DNA of 64,000 nucleotides, taken from Bacillus sp. FJAT-42376 (GTDB lineage: Bacteria > Bacillota > Bacilli > Bacillales > Bacillaceae). Below are positions 20,880 to 31,030 of this stretch, one piece after another; the first letter of the stretch is position 1, and each line of letters opens with the position of its first letter. The position numbers were made by a program, and so were the translations under genes. The notes under the pieces are model-generated. The model had not been told where the DNA came from and searched no databases. It worked only from the letters and a program-made list of their open reading frames with translations. The DNA lies in the NCBI RefSeq assembly GCF_003816055.1, contig NZ_CP033906.1:3100001-3164000 (forward strand). The letters are read 5' to 3'.

Positions 20880-21716
20880 TTATTTTCCTCCTAATTTCTC
20901 CAGCACTACTGATTCCATCACAAGAGGGTCAGGCATAATACCTGTCCAATGGCGGAAAGAAAGCGCTCCTTGATAGATAAACATTCCCACTCCCGAAAGA
21001 ATGGTGCATCCCCTTTCCTCTGCTTCCTTTAAAAAAGCGGTCTGAATCGGGTTATAAATAATATCACTTACAAGAGTACCCGGCAAAACGTTTGCTAATG
21101 AGATGGGCTGCTCATGAATCTTTGGAGACATTCCAATAGATGTTGTTTGAATAACCAGACTGTATTGATCGAGATGCTGTTCAGCTTCTTCGAGACTCAG
21201 CACTCTCCCCTGAACGTCTGCATCGCATTCATTCATCACGGCAGCAGCCTTTTCAAGTGTCCGGTTCGCAATATCGGCATGTCCAATCCCGGCATGGGCA
21301 AGAGCATCATATATTCCTCTCGCTGCTCCTCCCGCACCTATGATTAAGCATTTAATGCCGGATAAGTCCTTTGTTAAATAAGGTTTGATTGCTTCTAAAA
21401 AGCCAGGTCCATCCGTATTGTACCCCGTCAGAAATCCATTGCGGTTCACGATGGTGTTGACCGCTCCCATTCTTGCTGCCGTCTCGTCGACCGCATCTAA
21501 ATAAGCCATGACTTCTTCTTTATGGGGTACTGTTACATTGACGCCTTTTATCCCCAGTGCCCTGATTCCATTTATTGCAGAGCCAAGCTGGTTTTTTTCT
21601 ACATGAAACTGATGATAAGAAGCATCTATATTCTGATCCTGAAATGACCTGTTATGGATATCAGGCGACATGGAATGGCCGACCGGACATCCGATTATAC
21701 CATATAAATCTGCCAT
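20880..21716 (-). CDS. aroE: Shikimate dehydrogenase
   Basis: A 278-residue NADP-dependent enzyme that reduces 3-dehydroshikimate in chorismate synthesis. The substrate-binding GCPVGHSMSPDIHN (about 9-22), the catalytic VTVPHKE with lysine, and the NADP loop IGAGGAARG are present. It lies in the ribosome-assembly operon between yqeH and yhbY. Confidence 0.97.
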   Translation of the reverse strand: MADLYGIIGCPVGHSMSPDIHNRSFQDQNIDASYHQFHVEKNQLGSAINGIRALGIKGVNVTVPHKEEVMAYLDAVDETAARMGAVNTIVNRNGFLTGYNTDGPGFLEAIKPYLTKDLSGIKCLIIGAGGAARGIYDALAHAGIGHADIANRTLEKAAAVMNECDADVQGRVLSLEEAEQHLDQYSLVIQTTSIGMSPKIHEQPISLANVLPGTLVSDIIYNPIQTAFLKEAEERGCTILSGVGMFIYQGALSFRHWTGIMPDPLVMESVVLEKLGGK

Positions 21717-21741
21717 TTATGCTCCCCCTGAATGATGCATG

Positions 21742-22845
21742 TTAAATGAGCGAATTCCGAAGGCTGACATTAACGCCTTTTGGAGCATACGCTGTTACCT
21801 TTTTATCCGGTTCATTCACGGTGATCCAGCCTAAGCCTGAGAAAACAATATCTGTTTTCGCTTGTTTAATGGTAAACGTATGAGGGACAAGCTCCGGAAA
21901 ATCTGCCAGCTGTTCAGGCCTTGGAGGCGACAGAAGTTCTCCCCTGTGGGTTTGATATAGCGAATCCGCCTGTTCCAGTTTCGTCCGGTGAATATACAGC
22001 TCATTAGGAATATAGCACGTAAACGCACTTCGGCCCCCCTGCAGGTAATCGAACCGTGCCAAGCCCCCGAAGAATAATGTCTGTTCTTCATTCAGCTGAA
22101 ATACGGTTGGCTTAATTTCTTTCTTCGGAGAAAGAAGCTTCAAGTCATTTTGACTTACATAATGGGCCATTTGATGATGATTAATGATGCCGGGAGTATC
22201 ATAGAGGGCAGAGCCGTCATCAAGCGGGATTTCAATCAAGTCCAGCGTAGTGCCGGGATAATGAGAGGTGGTAATCAAATCCTGCTCTCCTGCCACTTCC
22301 TTGATGATTCGGTTAATAAATGTGGATTTCCCAACATTCGTACAGCCGACTACATATACATCCTTCCCATCCCGGTACTTTTCAATGGCTTCGGCTACTT
22401 CTCTTACACCTCGTCCTCTTGAAGAGCTTACCAAAAATACGTCAATCGGTTTTAGACCGTTTTCCTTCGCTTCCCTTTGCATCCATTGAATCAGTTTCTG
22501 TTCCTTAACCGATTTCGGCAGGATATCCGCTTTATTCGCCACGAGCAAAATCGGATTGCTTCCGGCAAAACGCTGGATTCCGTTAATCCAGCTTCCATTA
22601 AAATCAAATATATCAACAATTTTCACAATAAGAGAATCCGTCTCTCCTACCCCATGAAGAATCTTCAGGAAATCTGAATCGGTAAGAGCGACATCCTGGA
22701 TTTCGTTATAATTTTTCAGCCTGAAGCATCTCTGGCAAATCACAGGTTCTCTCAAAAGAGCACTTGGTGGTGTATATCCAATGCCATTAGGATTTTCGGT
22801 TTGAATTTCAGCTCCGCAGCCTACACAGATTATTTCTTCACTCAC
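21742..22845 (-). CDS. yqeH: Circularly permuted ribosome-assembly GTPase YqeH
   Basis: A 367-residue GTPase needed for 30S assembly. It has an N-terminal zinc finger (CVGCG ... CQRCF), the permuted G4 NKAD before the G1 GCTNVGKST, then G2/G3 with DTPGI and the C-terminal domain. A 5' in-frame ATG exists, but GGGAGGAAA lies between it and GTG 22843-22845. That GTG is taken as the start, and it overlaps the yqeG stop as GTGA. Confidence 0.95.
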   Translation of the reverse strand: MSEEIICVGCGAEIQTENPNGIGYTPPSALLREPVICQRCFRLKNYNEIQDVALTDSDFLKILHGVGETDSLIVKIVDIFDFNGSWINGIQRFAGSNPILLVANKADILPKSVKEQKLIQWMQREAKENGLKPIDVFLVSSSRGRGVREVAEAIEKYRDGKDVYVVGCTNVGKSTFINRIIKEVAGEQDLITTSHYPGTTLDLIEIPLDDGSALYDTPGIINHHQMAHYVSQNDLKLLSPKKEIKPTVFQLNEEQTLFFGGLARFDYLQGGRSAFTCYIPNELYIHRTKLEQADSLYQTHRGELLSPPRPEQLADFPELVPHTFTIKQAKTDIVFSGLGWITVNEPDKKVTAYAPKGVNVSLRNSLI

Positions 22846-23363
22846 TGCTTTTCCTCCCATTGAATCATGCCTTTTTTCTTTAAGTTATCCATGATCCGGC
22901 GCTCTATTTTACGGTTAAATTTCGTCATCACACCGTCTGTTGATGCAACAGGAACAACAAGAATCGTATGGAATCCGTTCCGGTTCCCCCCTAGAACATC
23001 CGTTAAAAGCTGATCACCGATGACTACGACTTCTTCTTTTTTCAGCTGCATATCCAGGATGGCTTTCCGGAATGCCCTCCCCATCGGTTTCCTTGCTTTG
23101 TAGATAAAAGGAATCTGCAAAGGATCCGAAAACTCTTTTACCCTCTTCTCTACGTTATTCGAAACGATGGTGACTTTAATTCCGCAGTCATTCATTTCTT
23201 TGAACCATTCAATCAGTTTTGGTGTGGCGCTCGGCCTGTCCCATTCTACAAGGGTATTGTCCAAATCTGTAATGATCCCTTTGATGTTGCGTTCTTTAAG
23301 CTTATAAGGATTTATTTCGAAGATACTTTTTACGAATTCACCTGGTAAAAACATTTTTAGCAA
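22842..23363 (-). CDS. yqeG: YqeG family HAD-IIIA phosphatase
   Basis: A 173-residue HAD hydrolase with motif I DLDNTLVEWD, motif II VTIVSNN and motif IV VIGDQLLTDVLGGN. The substrate is not established. The TTG at 23361-23363 is chosen because AGAGGTG lies 8 nt upstream and the result (MLKMFLPGEFVK) matches B. subtilis YqeG. The in-frame GTG upstream abuts the ribosome binding site. It is first in the operon. Confidence 0.93.
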   Translation of the reverse strand: MLKMFLPGEFVKSIFEINPYKLKERNIKGIITDLDNTLVEWDRPSATPKLIEWFKEMNDCGIKVTIVSNNVEKRVKEFSDPLQIPFIYKARKPMGRAFRKAILDMQLKKEEVVVIGDQLLTDVLGGNRNGFHTILVVPVASTDGVMTKFNRKIERRIMDNLKKKGMIQWEEKQ

Positions 23364-23401
23364 GGGGCTCACACCTCTACGTTCATATTTTGCCAGTCTC
23401 C

Positions 23402-23430
23402 ATCTTACCGAATTTCGACAAATCTTTCAA
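23402..23430 (-). promoter_or_regulatory. SigA promoter of the yqeG-yqeM operon
   Basis: On the minus strand TTGAAA (23425-23430), a 17-nt spacer and TAAGAT (23402-23407) occur, 39 nt upstream of the yqeG start. Confidence 0.7.
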
Positions 23431-23505
23431 AAAAATCTTTGGTTAACAGGACACAATGGTAATATTAAGAAAATTTTTCGACAGAAACCCGCCTATTCCA
23501 ACACT

Positions 23506-23604
23506 TGTGGATAACTATATTCACAAAGTCCGGCCTTCCATTTCAAATTTTTTCAAGTTTATAAACAGCCTATTAACAGGTTATCCACTTTTCTCTGTGG
23601 ATAA
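23506..23604. promoter_or_regulatory. DnaA-box cluster upstream of sda
   Basis: Two perfect DnaA boxes in reverse orientation (TGTGGATAA at 23506-23514 and 23596-23604), one single-mismatch box TTATCCACT at 23581-23589, and a weaker one at 23517-23525. DnaA activation of sda is established in B. subtilis. The cluster lies 110-210 nt upstream of the sda start. Confidence 0.9.
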
Positions 23605-23713
23605 CAGAACGATTGTTCCTCTTTGATAAACGTGTTAGATTTAAATCAGTTAAGACACAGCCTACTAGTTTATGCAGCAGGATGAACTTTAGTCCATATT
23701 TTCAGGAGGTGAC

Positions 23714-23878
23714 TTGCCAATCATTTGGCCAACCAGTATGCGTAAATTATCGGACGAGCTTTTGATTGAATCCTATTATAAAGCGACTGAATTAAATCTT
23801 AGCCATGACTTTATCGAGTTAATCGAATCCGAAATTAAGCGCCGCTCTCTTGTCCATTTCCTTAGAAGGAGAGTCTGA
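23714..23878 (+). CDS. sda: Sporulation checkpoint inhibitor Sda
   Basis: A small inhibitor of sporulation kinase KinA that couples sporulation to replication status. The core, [20 protein letters not shown] then an [14 protein letters not shown] helix, is the Sda hairpin. A perfect AGGAGGTGAC (23704-23713) directly precedes TTG 23714, giving 54 residues. The classical ATG start at 23738 (46 residues) has no visible ribosome binding site. The C-terminus ends HFLRRRV rather than the B. subtilis HIISVSS. Confidence 0.93.
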   Translation: MPIIWPTSMRKLSDELLIESYYKATELNLSHDFIELIESEIKRRSLVHFLRRRV

Positions 23879-24000
23879 GCGCTTTTCTTTTGTCTTTGTT
23901 AAAGCCATACCCTTCAACTAAGCGAATCAAATCATGAATGCAAGATATTATACCATGTCATTGCATGAAACCTCCACCCGGCCTGCAAAGAAGGCATAAG

Positions 24001-24028
24001 AAGACACCTCATCCAATCGAGGTGTCTT
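24001..24028 (-). terminator. Terminator of the YjcZ-like gene
   Basis: AAGACACCTC and GAGGTGTCTT form a perfect 10-bp stem. It overlaps the stop codon of the small gene at 24027. The T-run is weak. Confidence 0.65.
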
Positions 24029-24200
24029 AGCTGCAATATCCGCCATAGTACCAATAATATCCCCCAAAGACCAGGAGCAGGATAAAAGCGACAATTAAAA
24101 TAGCATACCAGAAACCATAAGAAGCATTGGGCGGGATGTACGGATAGGGATAAGGCAGCGGACCGCAGCCGGGACTGCACGGGTAGTAGCCAGCAGGCAT
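24027..24200 (-). CDS. YjcZ-type small sporulation membrane peptide
   Basis: A 57-residue peptide, MPAGYYPCSPGCGPLPYPYP, then a hydrophobic segment (FWYAILIVAFILLLVFG, about 31-47) and a short Tyr/Gly-rich tail. This Cys/Pro/Tyr-rich head plus C-terminal membrane helix is typical of the YjcZ family of spore-associated peptides. The AAGGGGG ribosome binding site is upstream of the ATG (24198-24200). It was read directly from the minus strand. Confidence 0.8.
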   Translation of the reverse strand: MPAGYYPCSPGCGPLPYPYPYIPPNASYGFWYAILIVAFILLLVFGGYYWYYGGYCS

Positions 24201-24297
24201 AACGACAAGACCCCCTTCCTATCTTTGCTCTTATGCAATATATGTATGTACCAAAAGCATGGTGCAGGCTTTTGTCCCGGAAACCAGAGAAATACGT

Positions 24298-25023
24298 CTA
24301 CTCTGCTAATACACCGCTCTCGATGATGGCTTCATAAAGCAGACGGCTTCCTTTGGGGGTCATATGATTACCCGAAGGATCAATTAATCCAGAAGCAATA
24401 AGATCGGAATCTGTATCTCCCCCTGCTGTACGCACCATGTTTCTCCAATGGTCTATAAGAGGCAGGTGTTCACGTCCCGCTGTTTTTCTTACGATATCAT
24501 TATACGAATTATGCCAATTTCGAGCTCCTTTTCCAGCATCATAATAAATTTTCTCGTACCTGGAGTAATAAAGCTTATCTGTTCCGTTTCCCTCTACAAT
24601 CGGCAAGCACGTAATCAGAACAGGCCGGCCTCCTATCTTTTTTATCTCATTAATAAAATAAAGAAGATTGTTCTCGAACCGTTTTTTTGAAACACGCGGC
24701 TTTCCGTTTTGGAGAATGACTGCGTCGTTCGTTCCGAACATAATAAAGACAACCTCAGGCTTTCGTTTCAGAACATCCTTTTTAAATCGCTTCCGGGCAT
24801 CCTCTGTCGTCTCTCCGGCAATTCCCGCATTATATATTTTGGCTTCCCCTTTTTTGGACAGATTTAAAAGGTTCACCCATTTTTCATTTTCAGGATAATC
24901 TCTGATAGGGAAATTTGCTCCTCTTGTATTGCTGTCTCCAAATGCAACCGCCTTATGCTGCTGATTTCCGGCGCTGCATCCTGCAGCCATTAAAAGACAA
25001 AGAATCACTAAAAGCTTTTTCAA
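24298..25023 (-). CDS. yqeF: SGNH/GDSL-hydrolase lipoprotein YqeF
   Basis: A 241-residue secreted lipoprotein. The signal peptide KLKKLLVILCLLMAAGC has a lipobox ending AAGC. The SGNH blocks are AFGDSNTRG (block I Ser), NAGIAGETT, FGTNDA and a C-terminal D/H pair near DPSGNHMTP. It is probably an esterase or lipase with unknown substrate. The start is TTG at 25021-25023 behind GGAGGTG; the open frame extends nine codons further. Confidence 0.88.
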   Translation of the reverse strand: MKKLLVILCLLMAAGCSAGNQQHKAVAFGDSNTRGANFPIRDYPENEKWVNLLNLSKKGEAKIYNAGIAGETTEDARKRFKKDVLKRKPEVVFIMFGTNDAVILQNGKPRVSKKRFENNLLYFINEIKKIGGRPVLITCLPIVEGNGTDKLYYSRYEKIYYDAGKGARNWHNSYNDIVRKTAGREHLPLIDHWRNMVRTAGGDTDSDLIASGLIDPSGNHMTPKGSRLLYEAIIESGVLAE

Positions 25024-25205
25024 CTTGTGCACCTCCGTAAGCTCTACCACACTATAATATAGAACTACCCGTGTTTCAACAGATGCATGCAGCCTTTACT
25101 CTCCCCATTTTAACTTTATCAATGTGAACAGACACGGCCGGGCTCATTCCGACATACACATAACTAATAGGCAATTGCCTACATAAAGAACTTGGAGGTG
25201 CTTAT

Positions 25206-25931
25206 TTGTCCGGACTATTCACTGCACTGGCCTACGTGATGAGAGAAATGGTTTTTCTCGTCGGCTATGTGAAAAACAATGCTTTTCCACAGCCTTTATC
25301 GTCCAGCGATGAAAAGAAATACCTTCAGTTAATGGCAGAAGGGGATGAGCATGCCAGAAACCTTCTCATTGAACATAATCTCAGATTGGTGGCTCATATT
25401 GTCAAAAAGTTTGAGAACACCGGAGAGGACGCAGAGGATCTGATTTCCATCGGAACAATCGGGCTTATCAAAGCAATCGAGAGCTATTCTCAAGGGAAAG
25501 GAACAAAGCTTGCCACCTATGCAGCAAGGTGCATCGAAAACGAAATTCTTATGCATTTACGTGCCTTAAAAAAGACGAAAAAAGATGTGTCCCTTCATGA
25601 CCCGATCGGTCAGGATAAGGAGGGCAATGAAATCTCGCTTATCGATGTACTGAAATCAGAAAGCGAAGACGTGATTGATACCATCCAGCTGAACATGGAG
25701 CTTGAGAAGGTGAAGCAATTCATTGATGTGCTGGACGAACGGGAAAAAGAAGTCATCGTGGGAAGGTTCGGCCTGGATTTGCAAAAAGAAAAAACACAGC
25801 GGGAAATCGCGAAAGAGCTTGGAATTTCCAGAAGCTATGTATCAAGAATTGAAAAGCGGGCCCTTATGAAGATGTTCCACGAATTTTATCGGGCCGAGAA
25901 AGAAAAAAACGGCAAAAAAAAGAAAAGATAA
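25206..25931 (+). CDS. sigK: RNA polymerase sigma-K precursor (uninterrupted)
   Basis: The 241-residue late mother-cell sigma factor. The hydrophobic pro-sequence (about 1-20) precedes [11 protein letters not shown], the known SpoIVFB cleavage region. Region 2 ([33 protein letters not shown]) and region 4 ([24 protein letters not shown]) are intact. The frame is continuous, so there is no skin-type insertion. It starts at TTG 25206 behind GGAGGTG. Confidence 0.98.
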   Translation: MSGLFTALAYVMREMVFLVGYVKNNAFPQPLSSSDEKKYLQLMAEGDEHARNLLIEHNLRLVAHIVKKFENTGEDAEDLISIGTIGLIKAIESYSQGKGTKLATYAARCIENEILMHLRALKKTKKDVSLHDPIGQDKEGNEISLIDVLKSESEDVIDTIQLNMELEKVKQFIDVLDEREKEVIVGRFGLDLQKEKTQREIAKELGISRSYVSRIEKRALMKMFHEFYRAEKEKNGKKKKR

Positions 25932-25968
25932 GGAGAATGGGGAATTTCCCTCTCTCCTTATCTTTTTT
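25922..25968 (+). terminator. Terminator after sigK
   Basis: AGATAAGGAGA and TCTCCTTATCT form an 11-bp perfect stem followed by a T-run. It overlaps the sigK stop codon. Confidence 0.85.
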
Positions 25969-25974
25969 CTTTGG

Positions 25975-26028
25975 CTAGCCGCTGCCCTTCTCCGCATTGA
26001 GGTGAATCATCCATACACTTTTCATCAT
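25975..26028 (-). CDS. Candidate 17-residue peptide ORF
   Basis: The minus-strand ORF reads MMKSVWMIHLNAEKGSG. A GGGAGCGG site lies just upstream, and the start context GGTTAAAATGATG is shared with the ORF at 26359-26433. It is third in a cluster of tiny ORFs. There is no homology I can name, and coding status is an inference from the ribosome binding site and repeated context. Confidence 0.35.
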   Translation of the reverse strand: MMKSVWMIHLNAEKGSG

Positions 26029-26065
26029 TTTAACCGCTCCCTTTCTTTGTTTTTTTTAACATGCT

Positions 26066-26194
26066 TTACAGCATCAGCTGCCGGTGTTTGATTTCTTCCA
26101 TCAGATTTTTTACTCGGGTATCATCATTCATTTCATCTTTGGTTTTTGAGTGTCTTTTAAAGGTAACAGATACAAACAGCAAATGGATCGTCAT
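26066..26194 (-). CDS. yrzI: YrzI-family small peptide
   Basis: A 42-residue peptide beginning MTIHLLFVSVTFKRHS, then a charged helix (DDTRVKNLMEEIKHRQLML). This matches the short Bacillus YrzI family: a hydrophobic N-terminus, then a RVKxxMEExxxRQ segment. A strong GGGAGGTG lies upstream of the ATG. The B. subtilis gene also lies near yrhC-mccAB. The function in this organism is unknown. It was read directly from the strand. Confidence 0.75.
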   Translation of the reverse strand: MTIHLLFVSVTFKRHSKTKDEMNDDTRVKNLMEEIKHRQLML

Positions 26195-26286
26195 GAAATC
26201 ACCTCCCTTCAAGGCTGGCTGCCCTAATTTCCCCGCAAAAAAAACACCGCAGGAAAGAATCCCGGGCGTTTTGTATAAAATATAAA

Positions 26287-26326
26287 ACGCCGCAGAATAA
26301 GCAAATCAGTGCTTAGCCTGCGGCGT
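26287..26326 (-). terminator. Terminator between tiny ORF and yrzI
   Basis: ACGCCGCAG and CTGCGGCGT form a 9-bp stem enclosing a second short stem, followed on the minus strand by a T-rich run. It would end or attenuate the transcript from the 26472-26500 promoter before yrzI. Confidence 0.7.
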
Positions 26327-26358
26327 AAATCCATTTAAGAGAAGAAAAAGGACATACG

Positions 26359-26433
26359 TTATGCACAAACCGGCCAATATGATTTGGTTTCATCATTCAG
26401 TTGTTTTGGCTGAACCATCTTAACAATCATCAT
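26359..26433 (-). CDS. Candidate 24-residue peptide ORF
   Basis: The minus-strand ORF begins MMIVKMVQPKQLNDE and ends YWPVCA. A strong AAAGGAGG lies upstream, and a near-consensus SigA promoter (26472-26500) puts the transcript start about 30 nt before the ATG. Promoter, ribosome binding site, ORF and terminator together make a complete small gene. No family is recognised. Confidence 0.55.
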   Translation of the reverse strand: MMIVKMVQPKQLNDETKSYWPVCA

Positions 26434-26471
26434 TTTAACCGGCCTCCTTTAAAAAATTTTAATACATGGTA

Positions 26472-26500
26472 ATTATATCCACATCCCATTGAAATGTAAA
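26472..26500 (-). promoter_or_regulatory. Strong SigA promoter of the tiny-ORF cluster
   Basis: On the minus strand TTTACA (26495-26500), exactly 17 nt, then TATAAT (26472-26477). It is one of the best promoters in the window and faces only the tiny ORFs. Confidence 0.85.
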
Positions 26501-26836
26501 CCGATTTTTCCAATTTTTTTAAAAATAGGCGCGGTACACGCTGTTCCTGCTTTATCTTCTGATTAGAGCAAGCAGGTGAAGACTGGGTGGTTCCCGGCAG
26601 CGTAACATCCATAGACAGGTTGACGCGTAAGGGAAAATCAGCTCTGGTTTTAAGCTGGGCTAAAAAAAACGGTTTTTTCTGATTATCATCCTTCAGAACG
26701 GTTTCTATAATGTCCCGCTTGCTATTTATCTCAGATTTTTTTCCGCCTTAACTCTTCTCTTTCAGCCCGGCTGCTTCCGGGGAAAGTGTCGTCTTCCGCT
26801 CCCATCAGCCAATACCGGGATTGTTTTAAAAAACGG
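26501..26836. other. Gap with no convincing gene
   Basis: About 336 nt between the tiny-ORF promoter and the yrhC terminator. The one open minus-strand frame here (start 26612) lacks a ribosome binding site and runs through the promoter. Several A-runs and T-runs are present, including an AAAAAACGGTTTTTT palindrome near 26665. I see no gene. Confidence 0.6.
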
Positions 26837-26880
26837 GTAAAAAAATAAACCTCCTGATGCTATGAGCGCTCAGAAGGTTT
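26837..26880 (-). terminator. Terminator after yrhC
   Basis: AAACCTCCTGA and TCAGAAGGTTT form a stem with one mismatch, followed on the minus strand by TTTATTTTTTT. It would end the yrrT-mtnN-mccAB-yrhC transcript. Confidence 0.75.
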
Positions 26881-26932
26881 CTTTTCAGGACTTTTCAGAC
26901 AGCCCCATGATTATCGGTAAATGAGACTATTC

Positions 26933-27163
26933 TTACTCCGCCTCTTTTTGAAGTTTCTTTTTATATACAAGCGAAACATGAAAACAGATCATGGCTCCTG
27001 CCAGCATAAAACCGGAGGCTCCCATCATTGCATATTGTTCGCTTTTTTGACCGGATTCTACTAATACACCAATATAAAAAAATGTACCTACACATAAAAG
27101 GACAAGTGCATAATTTTTAAAATCCTGGACTAAATCCTGCCATTGCTTTTTCAAAGAAATCAC
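26933..27163 (-). CDS. yrhC: YrhC family membrane protein
   Basis: A 76-residue protein with two predicted membrane helices (about 17-35 and 47-65) and a basic C-terminus. It matches YrhC by position behind mccB and by the LKKQWQDLVQDFKNYALVLLCVGTFFYIG-type N-terminal half. The function is unknown. It is the last gene of the sulfur operon. Confidence 0.82.
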   Translation of the reverse strand: MISLKKQWQDLVQDFKNYALVLLCVGTFFYIGVLVESGQKSEQYAMMGASGFMLAGAMICFHVSLVYKKKLQKEAE

Positions 27164-27236
27164 CTGCCAGAAAAGGTTTTGACAATTACTAGGATAACAT
27201 ATTCTGGCAGGCTGTCTGACTTGTAATATCAGGAAA

Positions 27237-29296
<2,060 letters not shown>

Positions 29297-29349
29297 TCAT
29301 ACACCTTCTTCATCAGTCGCAGCAGGGACGATTCCCCTGCTTCCTGGAA

Positions 29350-30045
29350 TTAATTCAAATGGCGGACGATTCGCAGCACGTGCTCAGCTGAGTGAAGCCC
29401 CGCTTTTTCAAGAAATTGATCAAATGACACATCCGATTCTTTTCCGGCAATATCCGAAAGGGCCCGAATGATGACAAATGGAACTTCAAACTGGTGACAT
29501 ACTTGAGCGATCGCTGCTGCTTCCATTTCAACCGCATACAGGTTATCAAATTTCGTCCGGATATACTCAACCCGTTCCGGATCATTCATGAAAGAGTCGC
29601 CTGTTGCGATCATTCCTGTCACAACTTGGATTCCTTCAATATTTTTCGCCTGCGCTTCCGCTATTTCCAATAGCGCTGGATCAGGAAGGTAGGCTGGAGG
29701 AAGTCCCGGTACCTGCCCGTATTCATATCCGAACGCTGTCACGTCCACATCATGATGACGGACTTCGGTTGAAACCACCACATCCCCCACATTGAGTGAA
29801 TGATGGAACCCTCCGGCAGATCCTGTATTAATGACATAATCCGGCTTATAGCGGTCAAGAAGCAGGGCTGTACTCAAAGCAGCGTTCACTTTGCCGATCC
29901 CTGATTTCAAAAGGACGATTTCTTTCCCTTCATAGCTTCCTTCTGTGAATTCACTTCCGGCAATGATTACACTTTTAGCGCCTTCTAACTGTTCTCTTAA
30001 AATGTTTACTTCTTCTTCCATTGCTCCGATTATCGCTATTTTCAT
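29350..30045 (-). CDS. mtnN: 5'-methylthioadenosine / S-adenosylhomocysteine nucleosidase
   Basis: A 231-residue nucleosidase that cleaves MTA and SAH to adenine plus thioribose derivatives, feeding homocysteine to mccA. It has the N-terminal [11 protein letters not shown] with catalytic Glu, [18 protein letters not shown] and the ALSDIAG aspartate. The open frame adds five upstream codons. The ATG at 30043-30045 gives the family-length protein. Confidence 0.95.
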   Translation of the reverse strand: MKIAIIGAMEEEVNILREQLEGAKSVIIAGSEFTEGSYEGKEIVLLKSGIGKVNAALSTALLLDRYKPDYVINTGSAGGFHHSLNVGDVVVSTEVRHHDVDVTAFGYEYGQVPGLPPAYLPDPALLEIAEAQAKNIEGIQVVTGMIATGDSFMNDPERVEYIRTKFDNLYAVEMEAAAIAQVCHQFEVPFVIIRALSDIAGKESDVSFDQFLEKAGLHSAEHVLRIVRHLN

Positions 30046-30070
30046 TAGGTCAGCCCTCATTTTTCTAAAA

Positions 30071-30712
30071 TTACTGTTTTACTGCTTCCATGATCCATAC
30101 GAATGGATTCATTTGTGTAAAGACCGCATCGAATCCGTGCTTTTCGAATATTTCCTTCATGACGACATGAGTTGTGTAATATTCGGTTTCAAGATCCTGA
30201 GCAAGGCTTAAATAATGCCGTTGTTTTGATTCATCGATCTTCTTTGCATATGCATCCCGGTCAGTGAAAACAGTATCAGCAAAGACTATTTTACCACCTT
30301 TGGCAAGCATGCTTCCATATATCCCGACAGCTTTATCCTTCTCTTCATCCGTAAGGTGGTGGAAAGCATATGTGCTGACAATTGAATCAACCGGCTCTGG
30401 AGGAGCTGGGAATTCCAAAAAATCTCCATCTGAAATGGAAATATCTCCAGGCAATTTATCGATTGCCTTTCTTCTCATTGCATTTGACGGTTCGATTCCA
30501 TATACTTTTTTCCCCGCTTTGTGGAGAATGGCCGTTAAGTTCCCTGTCCCCAGACCAAATTCAAGAACCGTGGATCCTGATCTTTCAGCTACTTCTTCCA
30601 GGATACCGCTGTAATTTTGGAAAACTTCTTTATATTCAACGTCATGTCCGCTGACAGTTGTATCGTAATCAGATGCCCAGCCTTCAAATACATCCAAAAA
30701 TTCTCTGCCCAT
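30071..30712 (-). CDS. yrrT: SAM-dependent methyltransferase YrrT
   Basis: A 213-residue class I methyltransferase with motif [25 protein letters not shown], and [12 protein letters not shown]. The start at 30710-30712 follows GGGAGCG; the open frame runs 26 codons further. It is first in the yrrT-mtnN-mccA-mccB operon, which CymR represses in B. subtilis. The substrate is unknown. Confidence 0.92.
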   Translation of the reverse strand: MGREFLDVFEGWASDYDTTVSGHDVEYKEVFQNYSGILEEVAERSGSTVLEFGLGTGNLTAILHKAGKKVYGIEPSNAMRRKAIDKLPGDISISDGDFLEFPAPPEPVDSIVSTYAFHHLTDEEKDKAVGIYGSMLAKGGKIVFADTVFTDRDAYAKKIDESKQRHYLSLAQDLETEYYTTHVVMKEIFEKHGFDAVFTQMNPFVWIMEAVKQ

Positions 30713-30736
30713 GATGCACGCTCCCTGAAACATAAT

Positions 30737-30780
30737 AATTCCTATGTGTATAGTATGAATTAAATTCATTAACTGTTCAA
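30737..30780 (-). promoter_or_regulatory. yrrT promoter with CymR-like box
   Basis: On the minus strand TTGAAC (30775-30780), 17 nt, then CATACT. Across the -10 and start region (30737-30762) the text TAATTC ... ATAGGAATT resembles the published CymR consensus TAAWNCC...ATNGGAANT, with one extra base between the halves. The cymR gene is at 52656-53072. Confidence 0.6.
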
Positions 30781-30825
30781 AGATTATCATAATCCTCCCG
30801 GAAGCTCAACAGAAAAGTTTTCCAT

Positions 30826-30847
30826 CCCCCGCAATACCGGGGTTTTT
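30826..30847 (+). terminator. Isolated terminator-like hairpin
   Basis: CCCCG and CGGGG form a short stem followed by TTTTTG on the plus strand. No plus-strand gene lies upstream, so its role is unclear. Confidence 0.3.
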
Positions 30848-30892
30848 GTTACACTATAAAAAGATAGGCTAGTTAAAGCATGGTGATGATTG

Positions 30893-31012
30893 AGGCGGAA
30901 GGCGTGAGACCCCGCAGTCTCAAAGCGGCGAGGAGGTTCACCGCCCGTCCGTAAGGATACGTGACGACTGCAGGGAAATCAGCAGCCAAGCTTAACAGAG
31001 CCAAGAGATAAA
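30893..31012 (+). repeat. Degenerate intergenic repeat copy B
   Basis: GTGAGACCCCGCAG, GCGGCGAGGAGGTTCACCGC and GGGAAATCAGCAGCCAAGC occur in order. From memory, this is the layout of a GC-rich repeat family dispersed between genes in Bacillaceae. It shares its tail with copy A at 6712-6800. It precedes yrzA and has no open frame of its own. Confidence 0.6.
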
Positions 31013-31030
31013 AAATAAGGAGAAAAATAG

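Noticed and set aside
26430..26612. 60-codon minus-strand ORF upstream of the tiny-ORF cluster
   Set aside because: It has no ribosome binding site and contains the -35 and -10 of a strong promoter, so it is leader DNA.
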